From: Pseudomonadota bacterium
GTDB taxonomy: Bacteria > Pseudomonadota > Alphaproteobacteria > Dongiales > Dongiaceae
DNA length: 64,000 nt
Assembly: GCA_021792365.1 (NCBI GenBank)
Contig: JAJYUT010000008.1
Span: 62,001 to 126,000 of the forward strand
Direction of reading: 5' to 3'
Position 1 is the stretch's first letter; every line of letters begins with the position of its first letter. Below are positions 53,776 to 62,480 of the stretch, piece by piece. The notes beneath the pieces are model-generated. The model was not told where the DNA came from. It worked only from the letters and a program-made list of their open reading frames with translations, and made no database searches. A program made the translations under genes and the position numbers.

Positions 53776-55257
53776 ATGAGCGACCAGAATCGGGTGCTGA
53801 TACCGGGCGAAACGTGCTGGCGGATCGAGCGAGCGAATCGTTACGCCTTGATCATTGATGCCGCGGATTATTTCCGCTTCGTCAAGGAAGCGATGCTCAA
53901 GGCGCAGTCCACCATCATGCTCATCGGATGGGACTTTGACACCAGGATCAAGTTTGAGCCGGAAGCTCAAACTCTGCCAGGGCCGAACAGGCTTGGCCGC
54001 TTCCTGACGTGGCTGCCGAAGCAGCGCCCGGGCCTGCGGATACATCTCCTCAAATGGGATCTGGGCATGGTGCAGGCGCTCGGCCGGGGAATGACGCCGC
54101 TGTTCATCCTCGATCTCGTCACCAACAAGCGGCTGCAACTCAAGCTCGATGCGGCCCATCCCGCGGGCGCCGCGCACCACCAGAAGATCATCGTCATCGA
54201 CGACAGCCTGGCATTCTGTGGCGGCATCGACATGACGGTGGACCGGTGGGATACGCGCGAACACCGCGACGCGGATCCGCGCAGGACCAAGCCGAGCGGT
54301 CGTGCGTATCCACCGTGGCACGATGCCACGGCCGCCGTCGATGGCGACGCCGCCCGTGCGATCGGAGATCTGGCGCGCGAGCGGTGGCGCCTGGCAAGCA
54401 ACGAGCAGCTTCAGCCCATTCCGAATCCACCTGTCATATGGCCCGACGATCTGGAGCCGACCTTCGAGCAGGTTGATGTCGCGATCGCACGCACCCTTCC
54501 GGAAATGGGCGAACGACAGGAGGTTCGCGAGATCGAAAGTCTTTATTCCGCGGCGTTCGCACGAGCACGCAAAACCATTTACATCGAGAGTCAGTACCTG
54601 GCATCGCGCAAGCTCGCGGAGGCGCTGGCGCATCGGCTTGACGAGCCCGACGGGCCTGAAATCCTGATCGTGCTTCCAGCAGAGGCCGACGGATGGCTCG
54701 AGCAGAAGGCGATGGATGGAGCCCGTCGCAAGCTGTTGCAACTGCTCTGGCGCGCTGATCGGCACAAGCGGTTCGGTGTCTATTACCCCGTGACGCAAGC
54801 CGGGGAGCCCATCTACGTCCACGCAAAGATCATGATCGTCGACGACTGGCTGCTGCGCGTCGGTTCCTCGAACCTGAATAATCGCTCCATGGGGTTCGAC
54901 ACGGAATGTGATCTTGCTGTCGAGGTCACCGGAGGCGCCGAGAACGAACCGCGGATGCGCGCGACGATCCAGTCGATCCGACGCGATCTCGTCTGCGAGC
55001 ATCTGGGCCTTCAAGCCAGGGAGTTCGACCCGGTCCTGGAGGACTGCTCCGGCTCTCTGCTCAGGGCACTGGAGCGCCTGCGCGGACGCGGTCGTACGCT
55101 GGAGCCCCTGCGGCCGCGCGACGTTGCCGATGATGACAGTGCCCTCGCCGAGAACGAGTTCCTCGATCCGGAGCGTACGCCGCCAAGCCTCAGCGAACAG
55201 GTCGCTCGGGGTATATCGGGGGCGGTAGCGCGAGCCGGACTACGTCGGCGAACCTGA
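53776..55257 (+). CDS. Phospholipase D-like / cardiolipin synthase-like protein
   Basis: Protein of 493 residues with two HKD motifs: HHQKIIVIDDSLAFCGGIDMTVDRWD (about residues 135-160) and VHAKIMIVDDWLLRVGSSNLNNRS (about 350-375). N-terminal AMLKAQSTIMLIGWDFDTRIKF is typical of PLD-type transphosphatidylases. No membrane helix is evident at the N-terminus. The ATG at 53776 is preferred; an ATG at 53728 sits directly on a purine-rich run without spacing. GC is lower than in neighbours (53% in one counted 60-base stretch). A strong hairpin follows the stop. Confidence 0.87.
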   Translation: MSDQNRVLIPGETCWRIERANRYALIIDAADYFRFVKEAMLKAQSTIMLIGWDFDTRIKFEPEAQTLPGPNRLGRFLTWLPKQRPGLRIHLLKWDLGMVQALGRGMTPLFILDLVTNKRLQLKLDAAHPAGAAHHQKIIVIDDSLAFCGGIDMTVDRWDTREHRDADPRRTKPSGRAYPPWHDATAAVDGDAARAIGDLARERWRLASNEQLQPIPNPPVIWPDDLEPTFEQVDVAIARTLPEMGERQEVREIESLYSAAFARARKTIYIESQYLASRKLAEALAHRLDEPDGPEILIVLPAEADGWLEQKAMDGARRKLLQLLWRADRHKRFGVYYPVTQAGEPIYVHAKIMIVDDWLLRVGSSNLNNRSMGFDTECDLAVEVTGGAENEPRMRATIQSIRRDLVCEHLGLQAREFDPVLEDCSGSLLRALERLRGRGRTLEPLRPRDVADDDSALAENEFLDPERTPPSLSEQVARGISGAVARAGLRRRT

Positions 55258-55268
55258 GCTTTGCCCTG

Positions 55269-55296
55269 CCCATGCACGCGGTCATGCGTGCATGGG
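55269..55296 (+). terminator. Terminator-like hairpin after the PLD gene
   Basis: CCCATGCACGC (55269-55279) and GCGTGCATGGG (55286-55296) form a perfect 11-bp stem with a 6-base loop, 11 bases after the PLD stop. ATCTTGG follows, so the T-run is weak. It could act for either strand. Confidence 0.6.
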
Positions 55297-55421
55297 ATCT
55301 TGGCCCACCGACCAACCATTTCGCTTTGCGAGGCACTGCAATTCTGCGGCTAGCCGAGTGTCGTTCCACCATCAGCAAGGAGCGGCGGGCAAGTTGAACG
55401 ATCAGAGCTTCCGCTCGGATC

Positions 55422-55865
55422 CTAACGCTTCAATAGCTTGGCCTGTGCCTTCACGAGATCGGGCGCGGGCAGGTCCATGTTGTGCGAGACGTCGATCAGC
55501 CAGCGATCGCCGTGCCTAGTGGCGATCCAGTTCAGCAGGCCCTCGCGCTCCGGCCAGGGGTTGCCATGCGGGTCGCGGGCTCCGGTCATCGTCCATTTCA
55601 CGTCGACCGCGGCGATATCCGGCCGCATCAAGCGGATGCGGGTTTGCGTCACCGTCAGATGGCTGTCCCTGAACATGTTCTGGAAAATCGGAGCATGAAG
55701 CCCTTCGATTCCGGCGCGTCCCTTGACCGCTACGCCGAAGACATTCGTGAAATCCGCGTCCTCGGCGAAGATTGCGGCGAGCGCGCGGGCATCGTGGCGG
55801 TTCCAGGCTTCGGCCAGCTTGGCCGCGAGTCCGTCGATGACGTTTTTCGTTGCTTGATCGACCAT
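55422..55865 (-). CDS. NTF2-like (SgcJ/EcaC, DUF4440-type) protein
   Basis: Protein of 147 residues with a cystatin/NTF2-like fold pattern: KLAEAWNRHDARALAAIFAEDADFTNVFGVAVKGRAGIEGLH, then LMRPDIAAVDVKWTMTGARDP and GLLNWIATRHGDRWLIDVSHNMD. Members of this family lack a single known function (small-molecule binding or hydrolysis). The gene lies 16 bases downstream of the PadR-like gene on the same strand and is probably co-transcribed and under its control. Confidence 0.85.
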   Translation of the reverse strand: MVDQATKNVIDGLAAKLAEAWNRHDARALAAIFAEDADFTNVFGVAVKGRAGIEGLHAPIFQNMFRDSHLTVTQTRIRLMRPDIAAVDVKWTMTGARDPHGNPWPEREGLLNWIATRHGDRWLIDVSHNMDLPAPDLVKAQAKLLKR

Positions 55866-55881
55866 GGGATGCCTCCCTGAT

Positions 55882-56421
55882 CTAGACCGCTTCCCGCAAT
55901 TTCAGGAACCACGCGCGCCGTTGCCGCACCTCTTCGATCTCGTGGTCGAGCCAGGGGAGCAGGGCGCCCTCGCTTCCGACATGGTGCTCGCGCAAATCGT
56001 TGAGGCGGATAAGCTCCCGGTCGCACACTTCCATCAGCATCTCGAGCTGCTGGCGGCGCTGCTCGACCGTCAGCAGATCCAGGAAGTGGAGCTTCAGTGC
56101 GACGATCAGCTTGTTCACCTCGCCCATCGGCCCGCGCAGGTTCGCGTTCATCAGGCGTTGCAGCTCGGCCTCGCCGTCCCCGGTGAGGCGGATGACCTGG
56201 GTATCATGTGGCGCCTTGGAATCGACGGCCTCGACCAGGCCTTCGATCTTCAGCAGTTCCAGCGACGGCCCCAGGAGGTCGAGCGAAGGGCCGACGATAC
56301 GGGCGGTGAAGTGCCGGATATCCCGCGCCAGATCGGCATAGACGCGCGGACGCTTCGCCAGCAGGCCAAGGGCGGCCAGCCGCACAGCTTCGCTGGGAAT
56401 CAGGCTGTTATCCTTGTACAT
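55882..56421 (-). CDS. PadR-like winged-helix regulator
   Basis: Protein of 179 residues. The N-terminal winged helix (SEAVRLAALGLLAKRPRVYADLARDIRHFTARIVGPSLDLLGPSLELLKIEGLVEAVD) is followed by a wing (DTQVIRLTGDGEAEL) and a helical C-terminal dimerisation region (KLHFLDLLTVEQRRQQLEMLMEVCDREL), which fits PadR/VirR-like proteins. The ligand is unknown. It lies just upstream of the NTF2-like gene. Confidence 0.75.
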   Translation of the reverse strand: MYKDNSLIPSEAVRLAALGLLAKRPRVYADLARDIRHFTARIVGPSLDLLGPSLELLKIEGLVEAVDSKAPHDTQVIRLTGDGEAELQRLMNANLRGPMGEVNKLIVALKLHFLDLLTVEQRRQQLEMLMEVCDRELIRLNDLREHHVGSEGALLPWLDHEIEEVRQRRAWFLKLREAV

Positions 56422-56523
56422 CCGGCGCTTGCGTGTTCACTGCTCACGCCATTGTAGCGGGCGGAGGGGGCTCTGTCCACGTCAACTGCGAATCATTCTC
56501 ATTCGGCGATTTTGCGAAGAAGC

Positions 56524-57402
56524 TCAGCGCAGGCCGCGCAGCCGCTCCGACCGCCGGCGCAGCAATTCGACCGTGATCAGCAACAGCACGGCGACCGTGA
56601 TAAGGACGGTGGCGGCCGCGGTGATGGTGGGGCTGATCATCTCGCGGATGCCGCTGAACATCTGCCTGGGGAGGGTGCGCTGCTCGGTGCTGCCCACGAA
56701 CAGCACCACCACCACTTCGTCCCAGGACGTCACGAAGGCGAACAGGGCGCCGGAAATGACGCCCGGAGAGATCAGCGGCAGCATGATCTTGCGGAAGACC
56801 GTGACGGGCGGCGCGCCGAGGCTGGCCCCTGCACGGATCATGGACTGGTCGAAGCCGGTCAAGGTCGCGGTGACGGTGATGACGACGAACGGCGTCGCCA
56901 GAAGGGTGTGGGCAAGGATCACGCCGGCATAGGTGTTGTTGAGAATGACCGTGGGCTCTTCGGGGAAGATCAGCGGATTGGCATAGAAGAAATAGAGCGC
57001 GGCGGCGGTGATGACGACCGGCACCACCATCGGCGAGATCAGCACGGCCATGACCACGGCGCGTCCCGGAAAGTTGGGCCGCGACAGGCCCAGCGCGGCC
57101 AGTGTGCCGAGCGTGGTGGCAAGGATGGTGCTGAAGAACGCGATGATGATGCTGTTCTTGACGGCGGTGGTCCAGCGCTCGTTCAGGAAGAACTCCTCGT
57201 ACCAGCGCAGGGACCAGTCGCCGCGCGGAAACGACAGGAAGGAGCTGTTGTTGAAGCTGATCGGGATGACGATCAGGATGGGCGAGATCAGGAACAGCAG
57301 GACGAGGCCGCAGAACACGAAGAAGAACAGCCGCCACGCGCGCTCCTGGATCGATGCGTAGGGCGGCAGCCCGAGGAATGGCAGGCGGTCCATCGCGGTC
57401 AC
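56524..57402 (-). CDS. ABC importer permease, PotC type (second system)
   Basis: Protein of 292 residues with about six helices. The EAA loop is MIRAGASLGAPPVTVFRKIMLPLISPGVISGALFAFVTSWDE. The N-terminal helix FFFVFCGLVLLFLISPILIVIPISF and the C-terminal AATVLITVAVLLLITVELL flank it. The start overlaps the stop of the other permease. It ends a minus-strand operon in the order ATPase, binding protein, permease, permease. Confidence 0.92.
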   Translation of the reverse strand: MTAMDRLPFLGLPPYASIQERAWRLFFFVFCGLVLLFLISPILIVIPISFNNSSFLSFPRGDWSLRWYEEFFLNERWTTAVKNSIIIAFFSTILATTLGTLAALGLSRPNFPGRAVVMAVLISPMVVPVVITAAALYFFYANPLIFPEEPTVILNNTYAGVILAHTLLATPFVVITVTATLTGFDQSMIRAGASLGAPPVTVFRKIMLPLISPGVISGALFAFVTSWDEVVVVLFVGSTEQRTLPRQMFSGIREMISPTITAAATVLITVAVLLLITVELLRRRSERLRGLR

Positions 57403-58640
57403 CCGAGCTTCATCTTGTCGATGCCGACCAGGCGGTTATAAGCCCAGTACAGCACCATGGTGATGATGAGCAGCATCATGCCGAGGGCCGCCGCCTGGCC
57501 GAAATTGATGACGTTGTTCATGTAGTAGGCGACGTAGTAGCTCACCATCTGGTCGCGCGGGCCGCCGACCAAGGCGGGCGTGATGTAGTAGCCCAGGCAG
57601 AGAATGAAGGTCAGGAGGCACCCGGCGGCAATTCCGGGAACGGTCTGCGGGAAATAAACCTTCCAGAACGCATGGAACGGCCCGGCGCCGAGCGAGCGCG
57701 CGGCGCGCACGTGGCTCGGCGGGATGGTCTTCATCACGCTGTAGATCGGCAGCAGCGTGAAGGGAAGCTGGATGTGGGTCATCGCCACGATCGTGCCGAA
57801 GCGCGTGAAGATCATCTCGAAGCGGTTGTTGACGATCATCTCGGCCAGATCGTTGAGCGGTCCCTCGGAGCGCAGCAGAACGAACCATGCCGTGGTGCGC
57901 ACCAGCAGCGAGGTCCAGAACGGCAGCATTACGAAGATCATCAGGATGTTCGCGCGATGCGCCGGCTGGGTCGCCAGCAGGTAGGCGACGGGAAAGCCGA
58001 GGATCAGGGTGAGCACGGTCACCACCCCGGCGATCCAGAAGGTGCGGGCGTAGACGTCGAGGAAGATGGCCTCGCCCGCAGGCGCACGCTCGAGTCCCTC
58101 GGCGCCCTGCCGGAGGTCGACGGCCGTCAGCCAGTAATAGGGGGTATAGGTGTTGGATACGCTCCTGATGACGCGCCAGAGCGCCGGGTCCGACCAGATC
58201 TCGTCCGAAGAGAGGAACACCTCCTTGTAGGGGCCGCTCTCCATGTCCGCGACCTTGCGCGTGACGCTTTTGAACCTGGACATGGCGCCGGAGAATTCGC
58301 TGTTGATGCGCTTGGCGATCTCGCTTGCCTCGCGCCGCTCCTGCGCCTGCTTGAGGTCGACGGCCAGGGCGGCGAACGCCGCCTCGTCCGGCACCGAGAC
58401 GCCGTCCCAGTTCGCCAAGGCCTCGTTTGTCCGCGTCAGGCGGCCGATGGTCTCCTCGTTCAGGATGCTCTTCTGGGCCAGGACGACGATCGGATAGAGG
58501 AAGGTAAGCACGACGAAGGCGAACAGCGGCAGCACCAGCCCGACGGCCTTCAGCTTGCGCGAGCGCTCGGCGCGCGCGAGCTTCACCTTGAGGGGTACGC
58601 CATCGATCGTGAGCGACGGCAAGGTCTCGGCGACTGCCAT
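57399..58640 (-). CDS. ABC importer permease, PotB type (second system)
   Basis: Protein of 413 residues, longer than the usual ~290. The extra length is a ~120-residue periplasmic insertion between the first helix (LVLPLFAFVVLTFLYPIVVLAQ) and the second; the insertion is rich in charged residues (DLKQAQERREASEIAKRINSEF). The EAA loop is HVRAARSLGAGPFHAFWKVYFPQTVPGIAAG. Such insertions occur in a subgroup of PotB-like permeases. Its start lies 66 bases after the binding-protein stop, with a large hairpin between. Confidence 0.91.
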   Translation of the reverse strand: MAVAETLPSLTIDGVPLKVKLARAERSRKLKAVGLVLPLFAFVVLTFLYPIVVLAQKSILNEETIGRLTRTNEALANWDGVSVPDEAAFAALAVDLKQAQERREASEIAKRINSEFSGAMSRFKSVTRKVADMESGPYKEVFLSSDEIWSDPALWRVIRSVSNTYTPYYWLTAVDLRQGAEGLERAPAGEAIFLDVYARTFWIAGVVTVLTLILGFPVAYLLATQPAHRANILMIFVMLPFWTSLLVRTTAWFVLLRSEGPLNDLAEMIVNNRFEMIFTRFGTIVAMTHIQLPFTLLPIYSVMKTIPPSHVRAARSLGAGPFHAFWKVYFPQTVPGIAAGCLLTFILCLGYYITPALVGGPRDQMVSYYVAYYMNNVINFGQAAALGMMLLIITMVLYWAYNRLVGIDKMKLG

Positions 58641-58654
58641 GCAAGCTGCCCTTG

Positions 58655-58700
58655 CGCGCCGGAGCGGCTCCGGATCTCATGCCGGCGCCGCTCCGACGCG
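58655..58700 (-). terminator. Large intercistronic hairpin after the second binding-protein gene
   Basis: CGGAGCGGC (58660-58668) pairs with GCCGCTCCG (58687-58695). Four more pairs lie beyond one mismatch (58655-58658 with 58697-58700), and the loop has 18 bases. It is six bases after the binding-protein stop on the minus strand and mirrors the hairpin in the first importer operon. No T-run is evident. Confidence 0.5.
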
Positions 58701-58706
58701 TCTACA

Positions 58707-59765
58707 TCACTGAGCCAGCCAGGCGTTGAAACGCTTGGTCAGCTCTTCGTTGTTGTCCGCCCAGAATACCCAGTCGAGCGAAATTGCCGTCTTCATGTTC
58801 TCCGGATAGGTCGGCAGATTCCTGGCGATCTCCGGATCGATCAGCCCGATCGCATCGACATGGGTCGGCGCGTAGTCGATATACTTCGACTGCTGCGACA
58901 TGTTCTTGGGATCGCTGGCGAACTTGATGAAATCATACGCCAGGTCGATGTTCTTGGTGCCGACCGGGATGGACCACAGGTCCCAATCGAGCTCCTGGTG
59001 ATCCCAGACGACCTTGAAGTTTTTGCCCTCCTTGACGGCGTTGCCGATGCGGCCGTTCCAGGCGCTGGTCATGACGACTTCGCCATTGGCCAGCAGTTCG
59101 GGCGCCTGCGCGCCGGCTTCCCACCACACGACATCCTTCTTGATGGTGTCGAGCTTCTTGAAGGCACGCTCGACGCCCTCCGGCGTACCCAGGACGTCAT
59201 AGACTTCCTCGCGGGACACGCCGTCCGCGATCAGCGCCCATTCCAGGTTTCCGAACGGCTTCTTCAGCAGTCCGCGCTTGCCCGGATATTTGGCGGTGTC
59301 GAACAGGTCCATGATCGCCACCGGCGGGTTCTCCTTGTACACGTCCGCGTCATAGGCGAGGATGGTGGAATAGGCGATGCTGCCGATCGCGCAGTCCAGG
59401 ACCGTGTCCGGAAGGAACTTCTCCTTGGGCCCGATCCTCGAATAGTCGAGCTCCTCGAGCAGCCCCTCGTCGCAACCGGCGATCGCATGCGCCATGTCGA
59501 CATCCAGCACGTCCCAGGTGACGTTGCCGGCATCCTTCATGGCCTGCAGTTTGCCAAGCTCGCCGTCATACTCCTCCTCGACGATCTTGACGCCCTTCTC
59601 CTTCATGTAGGGCTCGTAATAGGCCTTGCGCTGGCTCTCCTGGTAGGCGCCGCCCCACGAGACGATGGTGAGCTGGTCCTGGGCCGACGCCTTGGGCACG
59701 TCGGCCACGCCGAATGCGGTGGCCGCCGCCAGGCCGCTGACCGCGAGAGTAAACAAGTGCTTCAC
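58707..59765 (-). CDS. ABC importer substrate-binding protein, PotD-like (second system)
   Basis: Periplasmic protein of 352 residues with a Sec signal peptide (LAVSGLAAATAFGVADVPKASA, cleavage about residue 28). The mature part begins QLTIVSWGGAYQESQRKAYYEPYMKEKG, typical of the PotD/PotF-like group. EVVMTSAWNGRIGNAV and DFIKFASDPKNMSQQSKYIDYAPTH are also family-like. The GTG start has an ideal AGGAGG at 59771-59776. The creatinase gene upstream of the operon suggests creatine or another guanidino compound as ligand; this is inference. Confidence 0.9.
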   Translation of the reverse strand: MKHLFTLAVSGLAAATAFGVADVPKASAQDQLTIVSWGGAYQESQRKAYYEPYMKEKGVKIVEEEYDGELGKLQAMKDAGNVTWDVLDVDMAHAIAGCDEGLLEELDYSRIGPKEKFLPDTVLDCAIGSIAYSTILAYDADVYKENPPVAIMDLFDTAKYPGKRGLLKKPFGNLEWALIADGVSREEVYDVLGTPEGVERAFKKLDTIKKDVVWWEAGAQAPELLANGEVVMTSAWNGRIGNAVKEGKNFKVVWDHQELDWDLWSIPVGTKNIDLAYDFIKFASDPKNMSQQSKYIDYAPTHVDAIGLIDPEIARNLPTYPENMKTAISLDWVFWADNNEELTKRFNAWLAQ

Positions 59766-59823
59766 GCGAACCTCCTGTCATTCAGCAGCCCGTTGTGATG
59801 CCGCTTGCCGGCTTCATCCCCTG

Positions 59824-59847
59824 GCGGTTCCGGGCTGGTGGAACCGC
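59824..59847 (-). promoter_or_regulatory. Hairpin upstream of the second binding-protein gene
   Basis: GCGGTTCC (59824-59831) and GGAACCGC (59840-59847) give a perfect 8-bp stem with an 8-base loop in the 94-base gap between ATPase and binding protein. Together with the hairpin at 58655-58700 it brackets the binding-protein cistron. Confidence 0.45.
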
Positions 59848-59859
59848 AGATGGTCGATC

Positions 59860-60954
59860 TCAGAACGCGTCGAGCGCGCGGCAATCCTCAGTGCGCCAGC
59901 CGATGCGGATGGTGGAGCCGGGCTTGAGGTCGGGCACGCCCTCCGCGTTCGGCACCTTGACCACGAAATTGGCGTGGCCCAGCACCTGGACCCGCGCGCG
60001 CGTGTGGTCGCCTAGATAGATCAGCTCCTCCACCCGCGCCTCGAACTGGTTGGCGCAGGCCCCGTTGGTCGGGTTGATGCGGACCCGTTCCGGCCGCAGC
60101 GAGAGCGTGGTCCGGGCGCCGACATTGCCGATGCCGACCGGCAGCGCGCGGATGTCGCCGGCCTCGCCGACCTTCACGCGGCAGTGGCTGCCGTTCAGCT
60201 CCGTCACGACCCCGCTCAGGCGGTTGTTCTCGCCGATGAACTGCGCAACGAAGGAGTTCTGCGGACGCTCATAGAGGTCCGCGGGAGTGGCGAGCTGCTG
60301 GATCGCGCCGTCATTGAACACCGCGACGCGATCGGACATGGTGAGCGCCTCGCTCTGGTCGTGCGTCACGTAGACGACGGTGACGCCGAGGCTCTGGTGG
60401 ATGTGCTTGATCTCGATCTGCATATGCTCGCGCAACTGCTTGTCCAGCGCGCCGAGCGGCTCGTCCATGAGCACCAGCTTGGGATCGAAGACCAGCGCGC
60501 GGGCGAGGGCCACGCGCTGCTGCTGGCCGCCGGAGAGCTGCGCCGGCCGGCGCTTGCGCATCTGCGAGAGCTGCACCATCGCCAGGGCGCGGTCGATCTT
60601 CGCGTCGATCTCGGCCTTCGGCAGCTTGCGCACGGCGAGCGGGAAGCCGAGATTCTCCTCCACCGTCATGTGGGGGAACAGGGCATAGTTCTGGAAAACC
60701 ATGCCGATATTGCGCTTGTGCGGCGCGAGGTTATTGATCTCCCGCCCATCCAGCTCGATGCGGCCGTGGGTCGGCACCTCGAAGCCGGCCAGCATCATCA
60801 AGGTGGTGGTCTTGCCGGAGCCCGATGGGCCGAGGAGAGTCAGGAATTCGCCGCGCCGGATGGACAGGTTCAGATCCTTCACCACCAGCGTCTCGCCGTC
60901 GTAGGATTTCTGAACGTCGATGAAGTTGACGAACGAATTAGCGCTCGTGCTCAT
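59860..60954 (-). CDS. ABC importer ATP-binding protein, PotA type (second system)
   Basis: Protein of 364 residues from the ATG at 60954. Walker A GPSGSGKT (42-49), signature LSGGQQQR (from 140), Walker B LVLMDEP (160-166), YVTHDQSEALTMSDR, and a C-terminal TOBE domain (about 280-360). A longer reading frame to 61107 adds a non-family stretch. First gene of its operon, 191 bases downstream of creatinase on the same strand. Confidence 0.93.
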   Translation of the reverse strand: MSTSANSFVNFIDVQKSYDGETLVVKDLNLSIRRGEFLTLLGPSGSGKTTTLMMLAGFEVPTHGRIELDGREINNLAPHKRNIGMVFQNYALFPHMTVEENLGFPLAVRKLPKAEIDAKIDRALAMVQLSQMRKRRPAQLSGGQQQRVALARALVFDPKLVLMDEPLGALDKQLREHMQIEIKHIHQSLGVTVVYVTHDQSEALTMSDRVAVFNDGAIQQLATPADLYERPQNSFVAQFIGENNRLSGVVTELNGSHCRVKVGEAGDIRALPVGIGNVGARTTLSLRPERVRINPTNGACANQFEARVEELIYLGDHTRARVQVLGHANFVVKVPNAEGVPDLKPGSTIRIGWRTEDCRALDAF

Positions 60955-61145
60955 GGCACCTGGCCAACCCCTTCCCTGTATCGGCACACTCAGACGACCG
61001 GCGGAGCGTTCACCCGCTCTCGCCTCGACATGCCGCGCTCTTTTTGTAGGACCCCAACTCGGTCCCCGAGTCAACGCGAAATCGCTCTCCACCTCCCATT
61101 CAGGCAAGAAGCACGCCGCCCTTCGCCGGATGACGCGCGCCGGCG

Positions 61146-62375
61146 TTAACGGCGGATGACGTTGTGCTCCGGGCCGAATGGGAATTTCGTGATGTTCTCG
61201 GCGCCCGCCTCCGTCACCACGAGGATATCGTGCTCGCGGTAGCCGCCGGCGCCCGGCCTGTCATTTGGGATCATGATCATGGGCTCGATCGAGATCACCA
61301 TGCCGGGCTCCAGCACGGTTTCGATGTCTTCCCGCAGCTCGAGGCCTGCCTCCCGCCCAAAATAGTGGCACAGCACGCCGAAGGAATGGCCATATCCGAA
61401 CGTCCTGAACGGCAGGACGTCGTGACGCCTGTAGATCTCGTTCAGCTGCAGCGCGATGTCGCAGCACCGGATGCCTGGCCGCACCAGCTGCAAGCCGGCG
61501 CGATGCACCTCGACGTTGATCTCCCAATACCTGCGATGCGCGTCCGGGACGTGGTCGAGGAACAAGGTCCGCTCCAGCGCGGTGTAGTAGCCGGCGATCA
61601 TAGGAAAGCAGTTGAGGCTGAGGATGTCGCCCTTGACCAGGCGTCGCGCGGTGACCGGGTTATGCGCGCCGTCCGTGTTGATGCCGGACTGGAACCAGGT
61701 CCAGGTGTCCATCAACTCGCCGTCGGGGAAGGTCCGTCCGATCTCGCGCACCATGGCCTGCGTGCCATGCAGCGCCACCTCGTATTCCGGCACGCCCTCG
61801 GCGATTGCCGCGGCGCAGGCCGCGCCGCCGAGATCGGCGATGCGCGCGCCCTGCTTGATGTGGGCGATCTCCTCCGCCGATTTGATCATGCGGCTGCGCA
61901 TGCAAGCCGGCGCGATGTCAACGAGGACGATGCCTGGATAGAGCGCTTCGAGCTTGGCGCGCTTGTCGAGCGTCAGGTGATCGAACTCCACGCCGAGGCG
62001 CCGGCCCGCCGGCAGCACCGATTGCAGGGCGCGGTAGAAATTGTCGCGCTGCCAGTCGGTGTAGACGACATTGTCTCCGGCGGTGCGGCGCCACGGCTGG
62101 CCGCCATCGATATTGGCGCTGATGCTGACAACCCGGTCGGGCGCGACCACCAGCCCGTAGGGCCGGCCGAACGAGCAATAGAGGAAGTCGCTGTAGTAGT
62201 TGATGTTGTGGATCGAGGTGAACAGCACCGCCTCGACATCCAGGGAGGCCATGATCCGGCGCAGCGCCGATTGGCGGCGGGCGAACTCGGCGTCGGAGAA
62301 GGTGTGGCGCACGCGCTCGCCATTCCTGATCTGCTTCCAGTGCGGCAGGTCCGTGCCGCGGGTGCTGATGTCCAT
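61146..62375 (-). CDS. Creatinase (creatine amidinohydrolase)
   Basis: Hydrolyses creatine to sarcosine and urea. The protein has 409 residues and the M24 'pita-bread' fold without metal. Identity to the known Pseudomonas creatinase is obvious from long shared stretches: IHNINYYSDFLYCSFGRPY, SANIDGGQPWRRT, VYTDWQRDNF, ELMDTWTWFQSGINTDGAHNPVT, ILSLNCFPMIAGYYTALERTL, FRTFGYGHSFG and GAGGYREHDILVV. His238 in TDGAHNP corresponds to the catalytic His232 of the Pseudomonas enzyme. It is divergent from a LysR gene across 105 bases and lies upstream of an ABC importer on its own strand. Confidence 0.95.
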   Translation of the reverse strand: MDISTRGTDLPHWKQIRNGERVRHTFSDAEFARRQSALRRIMASLDVEAVLFTSIHNINYYSDFLYCSFGRPYGLVVAPDRVVSISANIDGGQPWRRTAGDNVVYTDWQRDNFYRALQSVLPAGRRLGVEFDHLTLDKRAKLEALYPGIVLVDIAPACMRSRMIKSAEEIAHIKQGARIADLGGAACAAAIAEGVPEYEVALHGTQAMVREIGRTFPDGELMDTWTWFQSGINTDGAHNPVTARRLVKGDILSLNCFPMIAGYYTALERTLFLDHVPDAHRRYWEINVEVHRAGLQLVRPGIRCCDIALQLNEIYRRHDVLPFRTFGYGHSFGVLCHYFGREAGLELREDIETVLEPGMVISIEPMIMIPNDRPGAGGYREHDILVVTEAGAENITKFPFGPEHNVIRR

Positions 62376-62433
62376 GGAGCCGCCTCGTTCGCCAGGTGTG
62401 CAGTCCCGATGCGGGGAAGGATATCGGCTTGAT

Positions 62434-62471
62434 ATTCATAAGCAATCGAAATTACTATTATGAATTCATAA
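62434..62471. promoter_or_regulatory. AT-rich operator-like sites between creatinase and LysR genes
   Basis: ATTCATAA occurs at 62434-62441 and 62464-62471. The second copy is half of a perfect 14-bp palindrome, TTATGAATTCATAA (62458-62471). The patch is strikingly AT-rich for this genome and lies ten bases upstream of the LysR start, as expected for an autoregulated LysR site that also controls the divergent gene. Confidence 0.55.
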
Positions 62472-62480
62472 CCAGATGAA

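Noticed and set aside
57354-59798. 814-codon open frame on the plus strand, the longest in the window
   Set aside because: Runs antisense across three ABC importer genes that have clear family motifs; its own sequence has none.
61164-62432. 422-codon open frame on the plus strand
   Set aside because: Antisense to creatinase, whose identity is certain.
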